A stretch of DNA of 64,000 nucleotides, from NCBI GenBank assembly GCA_034766995.1, contig CM068323.1, forward strand, positions 24,592,846-24,656,845, given 5' to 3'. Both the position numbers and the translations under genes were made by a program. This DNA comes from Acanthacorydalis orientalis (taxonomy: Eukaryota > Arthropoda > Insecta > Megaloptera > Corydalidae). The notes beneath the pieces were generated by a model. That model searched no databases. It was not told the DNA's origin and worked only from the letters and a program-made list of their open reading frames with translations. Positions 8,858 through 23,289 of this stretch are shown in pieces (within the stretch, counting starts at the first letter, position 1; each line of letters opens with the position of its first letter).

Positions 8858-9699
8858 ATCATGGATGAATATTTAAGTATAGAGTAGTTTTGTTTAATTC
8901 AAATTAAAGTTGATAAATTGTTTTTTTTAACTATTTTAAAATACATTTTTTTTAATTCTGATTTGTTATATATGTTCTTCTGATTGCTGAAGTTTATCTG
9001 AAGATTCGTCGTATATTTCTAACATAACATGTTAGAAGCACTAAACCAATGTTAAAACCTCGTGATCGAGAAAAATCATAAAATTTGTTTTCAGTATTGT
9101 AAATGTAAGTGCCTTGGGGTTTTGTATCGTGATCGCCCGATCACTTTAACTGTAAATTCATAAAAATCTTTTAGTGAATTCTTCAAATTCATTTTAAGAT
9201 TGTCCGTGAGTACGAATCAGATGTCTAATAAACGTTAAGCTGGGATTGCGTTAAGGGTACAGGATATTTTGGTTTCACCTCTAGGTAGTACTTAAGCGAT
9301 CGCACCCTTTGCTAACTATAACCGTCTGTACGTTTTCGCCATCGAGAAGTCCTCAAACCTGGAGGTGCGAGGCAGTCTGTTTGTTTTGTCCTTTTTTTCA
9401 GGGTTTTTGTGTTGTTTTCCATAACCTTTATTTTATGAGACTCTTTCTGTCTCACTTCTCACTTGTGCTTTAGATTAGACTTTAGATTAGACTTTAGAGT
9501 AGGGTTTTTATGAGAGCGCTCTCGTTTTTTTTTTATAGCTTAGGTTTTTGACTAGGGTTTCAGGTTTCTTCGAGAACCACATCCACATTCTTCGATGACA
9601 TCACGAAAACGTACATTCGGTTGAGAAGTGCAGAGCGCCGGGCCTGTAATCCTACACGGGTGTTACTCGGATGCTTCGTACTTTGCTTTGCTTGTAGTT
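8858..9699 (+). other. GC-richer conserved module, copy B
   Basis: Same module as 2880-3735, with two TTTAGATTAGAC copies (9469-9492), a 4-bp TTCT length change near 9444, and one CTTTG repeat fewer. It carries the two B-specific substitutions (ATC for ACC, TTAAG for TAAAG) near 9225-9240. Confidence 0.6.
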
Positions 9700-10337
9700 T
9701 TAAATTCATTTTTTAAACATTTTATTACTGGGGTTGGGTTTATTCTGAAAATGTTTCACCAAACAGCGAACACTGTGGTTGACTGAACATGACCACACTA
9801 CCACTGAACCACATTATTTGAACCATAGTTCTAGTTATTGATGTATACTGCACATCGTATGTGTAATCAGAGGATACTGTTATAACAATATATTTTGTAA
9901 AATGATAAATGTTTAACATTCTGCATCGAATATTGAACACGAGCATAATATTAAAAGTTCGTACAATTCATTAAATCTTAAAATCATTTTATTACACTAC
10001 TCTATACTTCGAAACGAATTTGCAAGATCGCCAGACCGATGTGGATATTAAATGTTATGTAATAATGGCATAAAAAAGTAAGAAAAAATAAATACACGAT
10101 TCATTAATTATTACAGTGTGGTTAAAAATAATAATGTTTCAGATTCTTTTGATATCAAATGGATCCGGTTTCTCATAAAGATCGTGAATACATTGCAGTG
10201 AAATGTATACCTTTACTATAGAATATGTATGATGGGAAGTTAAAAATATTAAGGAAAAAAGTTAAAATATAAAATACTATTTTCAAATATACGTATATAA
10301 ACTTTTGTAATAAAAATATTCTGTTCTAGGTACTAAA

Positions 10338-10470
10338 TTATTAGTTTTAGCATTGTATGAAGTGTATGTTGGATCAAATTTCGGATGCTGAACAAAGATT
10401 ACTAAATTATATTGTTTTGGTGCTTGTATAGAATAATGGAGCCTTCTGTCCAGTCTTTATTTTAAAAGTA
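10338..10470 (+). pseudogene. Exon-like fragment 1, copy B
   Basis: Equivalent to 4363-4502, with the acceptor-like TGTTCTAG and a donor-like GTAAGT kept. The frame is altered by substitutions and a small deletion. Unrecognised; low confidence that it was ever a true exon. Confidence 0.22.
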
Positions 10471-10611
10471 AGTCTTCCGTTTAAAAAATTAATATTGATG
10501 CAAAATAAATATCTAGCTTAAAATTGAAATATAAACATACTTTTAATAATTATAAAGTAATAACTAAAAAACTTTAAAATATTAACTAATAAATTTTTAT
10601 GTTCCATTAGA

Positions 10612-10727
10612 ATCGGTTCAACTCATCTCAAAATTTACAAGTAGTCGAAGTATAAAATAACCATCGGATAAAATTCAGAGAGATTGCAGTTAATTAACCA
10701 GAAACTAAAAGCGCTGTATGGCAAAGT
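10612..10727 (+). pseudogene. Exon-like fragment 2, copy B (frameshifted)
   Basis: Equivalent to 4645-4757. A 2-bp insertion (CAGAGAGATTGCAG) shifts the heptad-like frame and brings a stop. The donor AAA|GTAAGT is conserved. Confidence 0.25.
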
Positions 10728-11104
10728 AAGTTTTCTTTTAAAATTTCAAATTTCATTATGAAAGTAAACTGTTCATTTAAATAAAATAATCGTGGAAACT
10801 TTGATTTTATTAAACTTGATGATTTTCAAAAAAAAAAAAACTTATAAATTCCTTAATTTTATTAAATATTTACTTTTTTTCATGTATTTTGATTGTTGTA
10901 AAATTAATGTAATTTCTCTAATATTAAATTCATATCACACTTTAATTTCATTCGATAATAAATATGCAGATTTTTCAATCATAATTTCATTATATTTCCA
11001 AACTTGTTTTTAAAAAATATTATTCCCTCTTTGTTGCTATTGTTGAAATGTTAATTTGTTGTTTTTAAATATATAAATTGTTTTCTCATTTATAATTTCA
11101 CACT

Positions 11105-11553
11105 GATAATAGATTAATCTGATACATTTTAATTTATAATTATATTTCAATATTAGTAAACTTTCTTGATATTATGTACATTATAATTGTTGAAATTATT
11201 TAATGTTTTTATTAAATTTCCAATTTGAATTTAAAGAGTAGTTTTAAATTTCAAATTTATATTGTTAATCAAAAAGGAATAGTTTTTTTTTTAATTAATT
11301 ATTTAGTATCTGAAATAAATTTTCAACAATATTTCAACAATAATTTATTAAAATTTCAACAATAATTTATATCAAATCACATTTTTTTTCCACTTCTTTC
11401 ATTCAATAATAAATATTCAGATGTTTCATTTGCAATATTCTTTATGTATTCTTTCACACTCATTATTAAAAGAAAAAAAAATATCGTATTAGCTATTGTT
11501 AAAATATTATTTTTTCTTTTTATTTTTATTCTTTAAATTTGATTCTACTTTTA

Positions 11554-11591
<38 letters not shown>

Positions 11592-11760
11592 CTGGAAATT
11601 AAATTTTTTTAATTAAAGACAGCGTTAATAAAAAAGTACATTAATCTAATTTAATACATTTTAATTTATAATTTGATGTAAATTATCATTAGTAAACTTT
11701 TTTGGTGTTATACACAATAATTGAATTATTTTAATTTTTTTTTATTAAATTCTATTTCAA
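11105..11760 (+). repeat. Internal ~530-bp direct duplication inside unit B
   Basis: The phrase TTAATCTGATACATTTTAAT followed by ATTAGTAAACTTTCTTGATATTAT at about 11113-11180 recurs, diverged, at about 11645-11715 (TTAATCTAATTTAATACATT, then ATTAGTAAACTTTTTTGGTG). Unit A has only the first copy (about 5165-5290), and its missing 3.75 kb begins near the second. Confidence 0.6.
11561..11588. repeat. (TA)n microsatellite in unit B
   Basis: Alternating TA run following GTGTGTG. The equivalent site in A is a short TATATATTTT, so it expanded after A and B separated. Repeated at 20590-20617 in C. Confidence 0.9.
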
Positions 11761-14201
11761 AAAAGTATTTTACATTACTTTTACATTACATTACATTACT
11801 TTTTTTACATTACTTTTTTTTTAATTTTACTTATTTTTTTAAAGATTTTTATTCGATCTTTTTTCTTCAACGTCTTACCATTTAATAGTTAAATCTGTTT
11901 GCTTAAATTATTTTAGCACCAAATGATTTGATAAAAAAATCTGCCTGTTTTTTATTAATGATCTTTGAATATTTGTTTAACTTTAAAAATATTATTTTTT
12001 TAAATTAACTGTTTACTTTAATATTTTTTTATTTATTTATATACATACACACACCAAAATTCACATTTATTTTATGTCGTCTATTATATTTAAAAATAAT
12101 TCCATTCATTATAATATTTAGATATTTTTCTTGTATTCATTTTCAATATTTCTCACTCAATTATTATAATTTTGTAAATACTAATATTTATATCTTTTGT
12201 ACTTTTTTAATTTTTATTATACATATGCAGTCTTCTAATTTTATTATTATATTTACTATTTTAATTAATTTTTTTATAAAAGTACACAATCAGATAGTAT
12301 GGTCTAATTATTTAATTTTAAATTCATTTTTATTTTATACGCAAGTCTTTATTTTTTTCAAAAATAGTTTTAACAATAGGGTGTGTAAATATTTGTTTAC
12401 TTAAATTTTATTTTAACGCTGAATTTGTAATATTTTATTGAATATTGTTGTCAATATATTCTATTATATTATTTTGCAAGAATTGATTTAAATTTGGCAT
12501 TTACATTAATAATTTAATATTATGAGTGAATACTTGTTTGCAATTGTTGATCTTATCAGATTTTTTACAAATTTAATATACTTTTTTTGATATTTTTAAT
12601 TTGTAGCATGTGAACCATTTAATAATTAATAAAATAGTTTAAAGTTGAAATTTTTACATACTATTTTTTTCATATATATATATATATTTACTTCTGTGTG
12701 TGTATGTAAACTTATTTTCATGTACTTGTTTTCCAGTATGATTTTTGATCAATTGTTTAATATTTTCATTTATTTTTTTTACTTTTATGCAAATTATTTA
12801 AAAGTAGTTTTACTTTTATGCAGTTATTTTAAAGTTTGTAAGTGTTCATTGCTATTGATTTTAAAAAATATTTAGTAATTTGAAATCAGTTAATTTTTTG
12901 CAGTAAATTAGTTTCAATTTTTATTAATTAGTCGATTAATGAATTGTTTTTATTTTTTAATTAGCATTTATGAAAATCAGTGTATAGTAAACACTTTTTC
13001 CATTTGTTGATAAGAAAATCTTATTTTCATAGTTATGTAATGTGTGTACTTGAAAATATGTGCAAGTGGTAATTTTTTATAATTTCTTTCATAAAAAATA
13101 TTTTAATTACTGGTGAACTGTTGAAACATTCCTTAGTATTGAACTTTGTTTTTTATAGTGTATTTTTTTCATCGTCTTTTAAACTGATTTCTTTCGTTTA
13201 CTCTATTAATAATCGAAACAAATCTAAAATAATTTTTAAAAAATGATAGAAATTGAAAGAAATGTTAAAATGTTGAAACGTTCTGTTAAATAATCGTAAT
13301 AAATATTTTTTTTAATTTAACCCACAGCATATATAAAAGATATCTGTATATATTTTTTTTGTTGTGATATTCATTTAATTAACTTTGACAAATTTATATT
13401 TTTTACAGTAATAATGTATTTTTTTTAAAAGAAAATAACATGTTGAAATATTGTTCCAATTATTAAAATGCTTTAATATTTTATATTATCATTGAATTTC
13501 ACTTATTTAAATTATATACTAAGCTAATTGTTACTTTTGTTTATTTATAAACTATTATTTAGTATAAATTTTAATACACTTGGTTATATTTAAATGTCTT
13601 AAAATAATATGTTTAGATCATGTTTTGTTTATATCATTGATATTTTAAAATTTAATCATTTATTTCAAAATTAATTTGTTTCAAGAAGTAAATTTTCGTA
13701 ACAACTGCAGTTTGGTTTAATGACTTCTTAATTTTTAATTATTTTTAATAATTTTTACTTCAACAATAAAGCATTAAAATAATTTGTAATTTTTTCAACA
13801 TGAATATATTATTTTTATATAAAACTATATATATATATAATATTGCTAATATTTAAATAACTATATACTAGTATGTGTCAAAGTATTAATGAATTTATCT
13901 AATTATGTTTATAATGTTTCCTTTCTATTATATTATCTGATTTCTGTTTCAATCTTTTATTCTTTAGATATACTTAAAAACAGATTAATAGATTAAAATC
14001 ATTTAATTTTGTTACTTCTGATCAGCTCCCTACACAATAATATTTAATTCTGTTTCAGTTACACATTTAATAAGTCTTTTTTAAAATAATTTATTATTCT
14101 TAATCATGTATTCATTCATTTTTTTATACTTGGATCCATTTTTTATTTCTTTCGGGTTCTTTTTCAATATTGCTATTTTGTTATATACATACTTTTGTAA
14201 T

Positions 14202-14205
<4 letters not shown>

Positions 14206-14244
<39 letters not shown>
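14206..14244. repeat. (AT)n microsatellite, unit B
   Basis: About 39 bp of alternating AT; the C copy (23235-23287) is 14 bp longer. Confidence 0.95.
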
Positions 14245-14246
<2 letters not shown>

Positions 14247-14786
14247 TTAGATTTTATTAAATATATATACAATTTTCATTTCTAAACTTAAACAGGGTTT
14301 TCGTAATGTTTTTCAAAATATAATGGAAATTTTATTGAAAAATATGAAATAGAGAAAATTAAAATCTTGAATTGTCACTTCTCATTATTAATATTTAATG
14401 AATGTTGATTTAATTATTGCCGTTTGTATTAAATGTTTAGTTTCCGATTTCCCTTTCAACATTTTAACATTTTTTTATATACATAATATTTTTGTATCAT
14501 GGCCTATATTTGATTTTTATTTATCTCGTAATTTAAATTTCGGTTCTTTAGTTGTTTTCCCTTTTTGTAACATTTTTTCAAAAATTGTGAATATTAGATT
14601 GAAAAATATGAAGTTGATGAAATGATTAGTCTCTAATTATTTTTCCAGTTTTTATTCTTTTTGCATTTAATTAATATTCAATGAATTTTAATTTGAAATA
14701 GATTTTCATATTAATCTTAAATTAATTTACTGATTTGGTGTTTAACTTGTAATTGTTTATTTTCTTCGGTTCTTTTTTCAATATTT

Positions 14787-14790
<4 letters not shown>

Positions 14791-14836
<46 letters not shown>
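14791..14836. repeat. (AT)n microsatellite, unit B
   Basis: About 46 bp of alternating AT; the C copy (23834-23883) is 4 bp longer. Confidence 0.95.
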
Positions 14837-14839
<3 letters not shown>

Positions 14840-15432
14840 CAAGTCATATATAATAAGATTTTAATTGTTTCATTTTTTTATTTTAAAATTAAAACTGCGG
14901 TTTCTTCATTGTATTCTTTGTTATTTGAAAGTGTTATAATTTCATCTTTTAAATGTTCTTTTTATAATCAACTTCAGTTTCTTCTTCATATGATTCTAAT
15001 GAAATTTATTAAGAGTCTGTTAACGATCGAAATCAGTTTTATACCAATTCTATCAATTTTCTAAGTTGAAATTATCTTTTCTTTTATTACACATGTATAA
15101 TTGGTTCGATTGAAAATAATTTTTAAAATGTTTCATTTATATCCATTGTTATATTTTATATGAACATATCATTATTTTGCTGTTTGTCTTTGTAACGTAT
15201 TTTGTTTTAAAAAAAGTTAACAAATATTTGTACGACCAGATATTACATTTCCTACAGTAAAAACATCTTTCACATTTCCTTTTTATTTATTTATTTTTTT
15301 CTCTAAATTTTTAATGGTTTGAGCTGAATGACTGAAGTAGATTGTATGTATGAAATAATGTAAATTATATTTATGTATGTTTTCAACCAAATAATGAATG
15401 TGTTATATAAAGAATATAAAAATGTTTTCAGA

Positions 15433-15495
15433 TGTTATTCGAAGATGAAGAATATCTAGAATTGAAATGTGACTATCAAGATTTCCCAATATGAG
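15433..15495 (+). pseudogene. Exon-like fragment 3, copy B
   Basis: Acceptor TTTTCAG followed by MLFEDEEYLELKCDYQDFPI and a TGA. Relative to A there is one in-frame 3-bp deletion and a few substitutions; the stop is shared. Confidence 0.3.
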
Positions 15496-15639
15496 AGATA
15501 GCTGTTTCTGTTTGTTTCCAATGCGGACACCAGCGGTTACAGAACCAAGAAACTTATTTATAGTTATAGTTATTATAATAATTTATTATTGTTAACCAAA
15601 ATATTACTATATATTTGGTTAAAAATTGCGATAATCGAA

Positions 15640-17544
15640 TATTAGGGTATTGATTGCAACATCACTTTTTCTATAAGAGCAAAATTTTAATAGCATTGAC
15701 AATGAATCATCTATTTAAATGATTGTTTTAATGATTCATTAAAATGAAAAGTAAATTTCAATTTTTTAGATTCTCTTTTGAAGTTCATAAGTAAAAGAAA
15801 TGTTTAAAAGGTAAATTAATCGAAATGATACATTTTATAATAATCTAAACGAAAAAATACATTCGTAAATAAAAGAAAATTGCAAATTTTTTAAAGATAA
15901 ATTAATATAGTATTTTTAATTCTTCTACATTAAAAAAAATAAGTTCATATGAAATAATGAAAAGCAATTTTTTTTGTTATGCATTAATGAATTTTAAATA
16001 TTTAAAAAGTTTTTTTCGTGAATAATTTATAAATAAATAGTAAAAGCAAATTGAAGTTCATAAATAATAGAAAAATTGTACTGATTCTTAGAGACTAATT
16101 AGCATGATTGGTAAAATTTAAAATATTTGTTTATTTAATATTTTTATATTAGTTTATCTTAAATTCACATATTAAAATAGAAACTTTATTTTTGTAAACA
16201 GATTGTCATGTGAAAGTAATTACTTTATACTTTCTTTAAATTTAAATTAATTTTTAATTATTTTTTTCTAAAATCTACAAGTAGAAATTTTTTTTAAAAA
16301 AATAATGAAATGAATCAATAATGATTATATATTTTTTTATTAAATATGAGCTCAATTTCTTACTTTTAGATTGTTTGTATGTTTTTCATAAATAGTACAA
16401 ATTTTAATCAAATTTTCATAGTTAAATTATTAATTTCATTAGTAATATTTAAATTATTTTTTCTTTTAATTTTACAATCTTGTTCAATTTTATATTTCTA
16501 TATAAAATTGTTTTAAATGTTATAAATTGTTGAAAATTAAGAATGTTTTTTATAAAGTGAAATAATTGGTAATATTTAAATGCTCTTCTAATTAAATATG
16601 AATTAATTTTTTATCACTATATTAATTGTAATATTTTTAGTATGATCATAATGTAAAGTAATTTTTATAACAAAATTTTGCTTTGGTAAAATTTTTAATG
16701 GTTTTAAGATTTAGTTTAACTTTCAATGTAAAGTTTTGTCAGTGCTCATAACTAATAGAAGATTTCAAATGAATTATTTGTGAAAGATTAAATAAATGCT
16801 CTTTTTCTATTAAACATGAATGAAATTTATAAATTTCATTCATGTTTAATATAAGTCATGAACTTTTTATGAACTTTTTAATTTCTTATTTCGATAAACA
16901 CATTAATTATTACAAATGATTTATTTATTGCTGATAAAATAATAGTCGATAATATATGAACATTTTTTATTTAATATGAATTAAATTTCATATCTGTACA
17001 ATAATTACAATCCTTTTTAATGATATTTAAATAGTTAAAAATAATTTTTACTTGTGAATTAAATAATACTGATAATAGTTCAATACTCTTAACACTTTCT
17101 TTAATAATGAAATTGTTAAAATTTCTTATTTCTATATGAAATTAAGTATCAGTAAAGTTCATAAATATTAGAAATTAATTTTTTAGAAAGTGAAATAATC
17201 ATTGTCGAAATATATATACTCTTTACTTATTAAACAAGAACTAGGCTTCTTATCAGTATATTAAGTACAAATTTTTCTAATGTCATAAGTAATAGATCAT
17301 TACAAATTAATTTTAATGATGCATTAACAATTCAGTTAAAGGTTATACATACCTTTTTTTACATTTGAATGCTATTTTTATTAAATATGAACTAAGTCAC
17401 ATCCGGTATATATTAAATTTTTAACTGTCATAAGTAATAGACAATTAAAAATTTAGATTTTATTTAAGTAAATTCATAACTGCAAGTAAGGCAAACGATT
17501 TAATCGATAATTTTATTTTTTCTGTTAATTATGAAATCGTATTC
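15640..17544. repeat. Degenerate AT-rich satellite tract, copy B
   Basis: Same tract as 5900-8515 with 709 bp missing. In A the breakpoints share AACT (6979 and 7688), and B shows the fused AACTTTCAATG at 16718, a 4-bp microhomology deletion. Confidence 0.65.
16808..16851. repeat. Perfect 44-bp palindrome (unit B)
   Basis: Identical to 7778-7821. Confidence 0.95.
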
Positions 17545-17562
17545 GTATTCGTAATGAAATCG
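17545..17562. other. B/C junction filler, 18 bp
   Basis: Identical to the A/B junction filler at 8516-8533, so both junctions descend from a single end-joining event that was later copied by tandem exchange. Confidence 0.85.
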
Positions 17563-17886
17563 AATTAGATGTACTAAAAAATACTTTTCTGTATGTTGCA
17601 TGGTAAAGCAGCAATGGACGTCGCTGCTCATGTAGAACTTGGATCAATTTATAATTCTACATCAAGAGATCCTTCGACTGAATCGGTACATCTTGCCACT
17701 GGAGTTTGAGCTTGTATCACTCGGTCTCAACTTTCATCAGATCATCATATTTGAGTGGTAAAAATTATATTTTTACATTAAAGTTATTAAACATTTAAAT
17801 AGAATGAAATTAGAACATTTTAATAAATTATTAACAATTTTTATAGTTATTCTATATTGTTCATTATTTTTTTTAGAATCTTTACT

Positions 17887-18728
17887 ATCATGGATGAATA
17901 TTTAAGTATAGAGTAGTTTTGTTTAATTCAAATTAAAGTTGATAAATTGTTTTTTTTAACTATTTTAAAATACATTTTTTTTAATTCTGATTTGTTATAT
18001 ATGTTCTTCTGATTGCTGAAGTTTATCTGAAGATTCGTCGTATATTTCTAACATAACATGTTAGAAGCACTAAACCAATGTTAAAACCTCGTGATCGAGA
18101 AAAATCATAAAATTTGTTTTCAGTATTGTAAATGTAAGTGCCTTGGGGTTTTGTATCGTGATCGCCCGATCACTTTAACTGTAAATTCATAAAAATCTTT
18201 TAGTGAATTCTTCAAATTCATTTTAAGATTGTCCGTGAGTACGAACCAGATGTCTAATAAACGTAAAGCTGGGATTGCGTTAAGGGTACAGGATATTTTG
18301 GTTTCACCTCTAGGTAGTACTTAAGCGATCGCACCCTTTGCTAACTATAACCGTCTGTACGTTTTCGCCATCGAGAAGTCCTCAAACCTGGAGGTGCGAG
18401 GCAGTCTGTTTGTTTTGTCCTTTTTTTCAGGGTTTTTGTGTTGTTTTCCATAACCTTTATTTTATGAGACTCTTTCTGTCTCACTTCTCACTTGTGCTTT
18501 AGATTAGACTTTAGATTAGACTTTAGAGTAGGGTTTTTATGAGAGCGCTCTCGTTTTTTTTTTATAGCTTAGGTTTTTGACTAGGGTTTCAGGTTTCTTC
18601 GAGAACCACATCCACATTCTTCGATGACATCACGAAAACGTACATTCGGTTGAGAAGTGCAGAGCGCCGGGCCTGTAATCCTACACGGGTGTTACTCGGA
18701 TGCTTCGTACTTTGCTTTGCTTGTAGTT
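17887..18728 (+). other. GC-richer conserved module, copy C
   Basis: Same as copy B apart from two positions near 18240-18265 where C agrees with A. Two perfect 12-bp repeats (18498-18521). Confidence 0.6.
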
Positions 18729-20582
18729 TTAAATTCATTTTTTAAACATTTTATTACTGGGGTTGGGTTTATTCTGAAAATGTTTCACCAAACAGCGAAC
18801 ACTGTGGTTGACTGAACATGACCACACTACCACTGAACCACATTATTTGAACCATAGTTCTAGTTATTGATGTATACTGCACATCGTATGTGTAATCAGA
18901 GGATACTGTTATAACAATATATTTTGTAAAATGATAAATGTTTAACATTCTGCATCGAATATTGAACACGAGCATAATATTAAAAGTTCGTACAATTCAT
19001 TAAATCTTAAAATCATTTTATTACACTACTCTATACTTCGAAACGAATTTGCAAGATCGCCAGACCGATGTGGATATTAAATGTTATGTAATAATGGCAT
19101 AAAAAAGTAAGAAAAAATAAATACACGATTCATTAATTATTACAGTGTGGTTAAAAATAATAATGTTTCAGATTCTTTTGATATCAAATGGATCCGGTTT
19201 CTCATAAAGATCGTGAATACATTGCAGTGAAATGTATACCTTTACTATAGAATATGTATGATGGGAAGTTAAAAATATTAAGGAAAAAAGTTAAAATATA
19301 AAATACTATTTTCAAATATACGTATATAAACTTTTGTAATAAAAATATTCTGTTCTAGGTACTAAATTATTAGTTTTAGCATTGTATGAAGTGTATGTTG
19401 GATCAAATTTCGGATGCTGAACAAAGATTACTAAATTATATTGTTTTGGTGCTTGTATAGAATAATGGAGCCTTCTGTCCAGTCTTTATTTTAAAAGTAA
19501 GTCTTCCGTTTAAAAAATTAATATTGATGCAAAATAAATATCTAGCTTAAAATTGAAATATAAACATACTTTTAATAATTATAAAGTAATAACTAAAAAA
19601 CTTTAAAATATTAACTAATAAATTTTTATGTTCCATTAGAATCGGTTCAACTCATCTCAAAATTTACAAGTAGTCGAAGTATAAAATAACCATCGGATAA
19701 AATTCAGAGAGATTGCAGTTAATTAACCAGAAACTAAAAGCGCTGTATGGCAAAGTAAGTTTTCTTTTAAAATTTCAAATTTCATTATGAAAGTAAACTG
19801 TTCATTTAAATAAAATAATCGTGGAAACTTTGATTTTATTAAACTTGATGATTTTCAAAAAAAAAAAAACTTATAAATTCCTTAATTTTATTAAATATTT
19901 ACTTTTTTTCATGTATTTTGATTGTTGTAAAATTAATGTAATTTCTCTAATATTAAATTCATATCACACTTTAATTTCATTCGATAATAAATATGCAGAT
20001 TTTTCAATCATAATTTCATTATATTTCCAAACTTGTTTTTAAAAAATATTATTCCCTCTTTGTTGCTATTGTTGAAATGTTAATTTGTTGTTTTTAAATA
20101 TATAAATTGTTTTCTCATTTATAATTTCACACTGATAATAGATTAATCTGATACATTTTAATTTATAATTATATTTCAATATTAGTAAACTTTCTTGATA
20201 TTATGTACATTATAATTGTTGAAATTATTTAATGTTTTTATTAAATTTCCAATTTGAATTTAAAGAGTAGTTTTAAATTTCAAATTTATATTGTTAATCA
20301 AAAAGGAATAGTTTTTTTTTTAATTAATTATTTAGTATCTGAAATAAATTTTCAACAATATTTCAACAATAATTTATTAAAATTTCAACAATAATTTATA
20401 TCAAATCACATTTTTTTTCCACTTCTTTCATTCAATAATAAATATTCAGATGTTTCATTTGCAATATTCTTTATGTATTCTTTCACACTCATTATTAAAA
20501 GAAAAAAAAATATCGTATTAGCTATTGTTAAAATATTATTTTTTCTTTTTATTTTTATTCTTTAAATTTGATTCTACTTTTA

Positions 20583-20589
<7 letters not shown>

Positions 20590-20617
<28 letters not shown>
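20590..20617. repeat. (TA)n microsatellite, unit C
   Basis: Same tract as 11561-11588. Confidence 0.9.
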
Positions 20618-20620
<3 letters not shown>

Positions 20621-23230
20621 CTGGAAATTAAATTTTTTTAATTAAAGACAGCGTTAATAAAAAAGTACATTAATCTAATTTAATACATTTTAATTTATAA
20701 TTTGATGTAAATTATCATTAGTAAACTTTTTTGGTGTTATACACAATAATTGAATTATTTTAATTTTTTTTTATTAAATTCTATTTCAAAAAAGTATTTT
20801 ACATTACTTTTACATTACATTACATTACTTTTTTTACATTACTTTTTTTTTAATTTTACTTATTTTTTTAAAGATTTTTATTCGATCTTTTTTCTTCAAC
20901 GTCTTACCATTTAATAGTTAAATCTGTTTGCTTAAATTATTTTAGCACCAAATGATTTGATAAAAAAATCTGCCTGTTTTTTATTAATGATCTTTGAATA
21001 TTTGTTTAACTTTAAAAATATTATTTTTTTAAATTAACTGTTTACTTTAATATTTTTTTATTTATTTATATACATACACACACCAAAATTCACATTTATT
21101 TTATGTCGTCTATTATATTTAAAAATAATTCCATTCATTATAATATTTAGATATTTTTCTTGTATTCATTTTCAATATTTCTCACTCAATTATTATAATT
21201 TTGTAAATACTAATATTTATATCTTTTGTACTTTTTTAATTTTTATTATACATATGCAGTCTTCTAATTTTATTATTATATTTACTATTTTAATTAATTT
21301 TTTTATAAAAGTACACAATCAGATAGTATGGTCTAATTATTTAATTTTAAATTCATTTTTATTTTATACGCAAGTCTTTATTTTTTTCAAAAATAGTTTT
21401 AACAATAGGGTGTGTAAATATTTGTTTACTTAAATTTTATTTTAACGCTGAATTTGTAATATTTTATTGAATATTGTTGTCAATATATTCTATTATATTA
21501 TTTTGCAAGAATTGATTTAAATTTGGCATTTACATTAATAATTTAATATTATGAGTGAATACTTGTTTGCAATTGTTGATCTTATCAGATTTTTTACAAA
21601 TTTAATATACTTTTTTTGATATTTTTAATTTGTAGCATGTGAACCATTTAATAATTAATAAAATAGTTTAAAGTTGAAATTTTTACATACTATTTTTTTC
21701 ATATATATATATATATTTACTTCTGTGTGTGTATGTAAACTTATTTTCATGTACTTGTTTTCCAGTATGATTTTTGATCAATTGTTTAATATTTTCATTT
21801 ATTTTTTTTACTTTTATGCAAATTATTTAAAAGTAGTTTTACTTTTATGCAGTTATTTTAAAGTTTGTAAGTGTTCATTGCTATTGATTTTAAAAAATAT
21901 TTAGTAATTTGAAATCAGTTAATTTTTTGCAGTAAATTAGTTTCAATTTTTATTAATTAGTCGATTAATGAATTGTTTTTATTTTTTAATTAGCATTTAT
22001 GAAAATCAGTGTATAGTAAACACTTTTTCCATTTGTTGATAAGAAAATCTTATTTTCATAGTTATGTAATGTGTGTACTTGAAAATATGTGCAAGTGGTA
22101 ATTTTTTATAATTTCTTTCATAAAAAATATTTTAATTACTGGTGAACTGTTGAAACATTCCTTAGTATTGAACTTTGTTTTTTATAGTGTATTTTTTTCA
22201 TCGTCTTTTAAACTGATTTCTTTCGTTTACTCTATTAATAATCGAAACAAATCTAAAATAATTTTTAAAAAATGATAGAAATTGAAAGAAATGTTAAAAT
22301 GTTGAAACGTTCTGTTAAATAATCGTAATAAATATTTTTTTTAATTTAACCCACAGCATATATAAAAGATATCTGTATATATTTTTTTTGTTGTGATATT
22401 CATTTAATTAACTTTGACAAATTTATATTTTTTACAGTAATAATGTATTTTTTTTAAAAGAAAATAACATGTTGAAATATTGTTCCAATTATTAAAATGC
22501 TTTAATATTTTATATTATCATTGAATTTCACTTATTTAAATTATATACTAAGCTAATTGTTACTTTTGTTTATTTATAAACTATTATTTAGTATAAATTT
22601 TAATACACTTGGTTATATTTAAATGTCTTAAAATAATATGTTTAGATCATGTTTTGTTTATATCATTGATATTTTAAAATTTAATCATTTATTTCAAAAT
22701 TAATTTGTTTCAAGAAGTAAATTTTCGTAACAACTGCAGTTTGGTTTAATGACTTCTTAATTTTTAATTATTTTTAATAATTTTTACTTCAACAATAAAG
22801 CATTAAAATAATTTGTAATTTTTTCAACATGAATATATTATTTTTATATAAAACTATATATATATATAATATTGCTAATATTTAAATAACTATATACTAG
22901 TATGTGTCAAAGTATTAATGAATTTATCTAATTATGTTTATAATGTTTCCTTTCTATTATATTATCTGATTTCTGTTTCAATCTTTTATTCTTTAGATAT
23001 ACTTAAAAACAGATTAATAGATTAAAATCATTTAATTTTGTTACTTCTGATCAGCTCCCTACACAATAATATTTAATTCTGTTTCAGTTACACATTTAAT
23101 AAGTCTTTTTTAAAATAATTTATTATTCTTAATCATGTATTCATTCATTTTTTTATACTTGGATCCATTTTTTATTTCTTTCGGGTTCTTTTTCAATATT
23201 GCTATTTTGTTATATACATACTTTTGTAAT

Positions 23231-23234
<4 letters not shown>

Positions 23235-23287
<53 letters not shown>
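23235..23287. repeat. (AT)n microsatellite, unit C
   Basis: About 53 bp of alternating AT, 14 bp longer than in B. Confidence 0.95.

Positions 23288-23289
<2 letters not shown>

Larger units (their letters stand above)
11640..15395 (+). other. ~3.75 kb segment present in B and C, absent from A
   Basis: AT-rich non-coding DNA between the points where A and B alignments part and rejoin (A about 5645-5665). It holds TACATTAC repeats near 11770-11814, several T-runs and two (AT)n tracts. I see no terminal inverted repeats, target-site duplication or transposase, so insertion into B and deletion from A are both possible. The 76-codon frame at 12645-12875 and 75-codon frame at 14398-14625 look like chance frames. 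Confidence 0.7.
8534..17544 (+). repeat. Unit B of the ~9 kb tandem repeat
   Basis: Repeats as unit C with an offset of exactly 9029 bp through its left two thirds, then 9043 and 9047 after two (AT)n tracts that are 14 and 4 bp longer in C. I saw two substitutions private to B near 9225-9240, where A and C agree. Contains the conserved module, broken exon-like fragments, the ~3.75 kb segment absent from A, and the satellite tract with the 709-bp deletion. Short frames (68-76 codons) repeat identically in C but have no recognisable product. Confidence 0.95.

Noticed and set aside
9740..9946. 68-codon minus-strand frame, identical at 18769-18975
   Set aside because: Shared only because B and C are recent copies; the equivalent place in A is disrupted, and no product is recognisable.
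12645..14625. Phe/Ile/Tyr-rich frames in the 3.75-kb segment
   Set aside because: Chance frames in AT-rich DNA with poly-T runs; no start context, homology or conservation beyond recent duplication.
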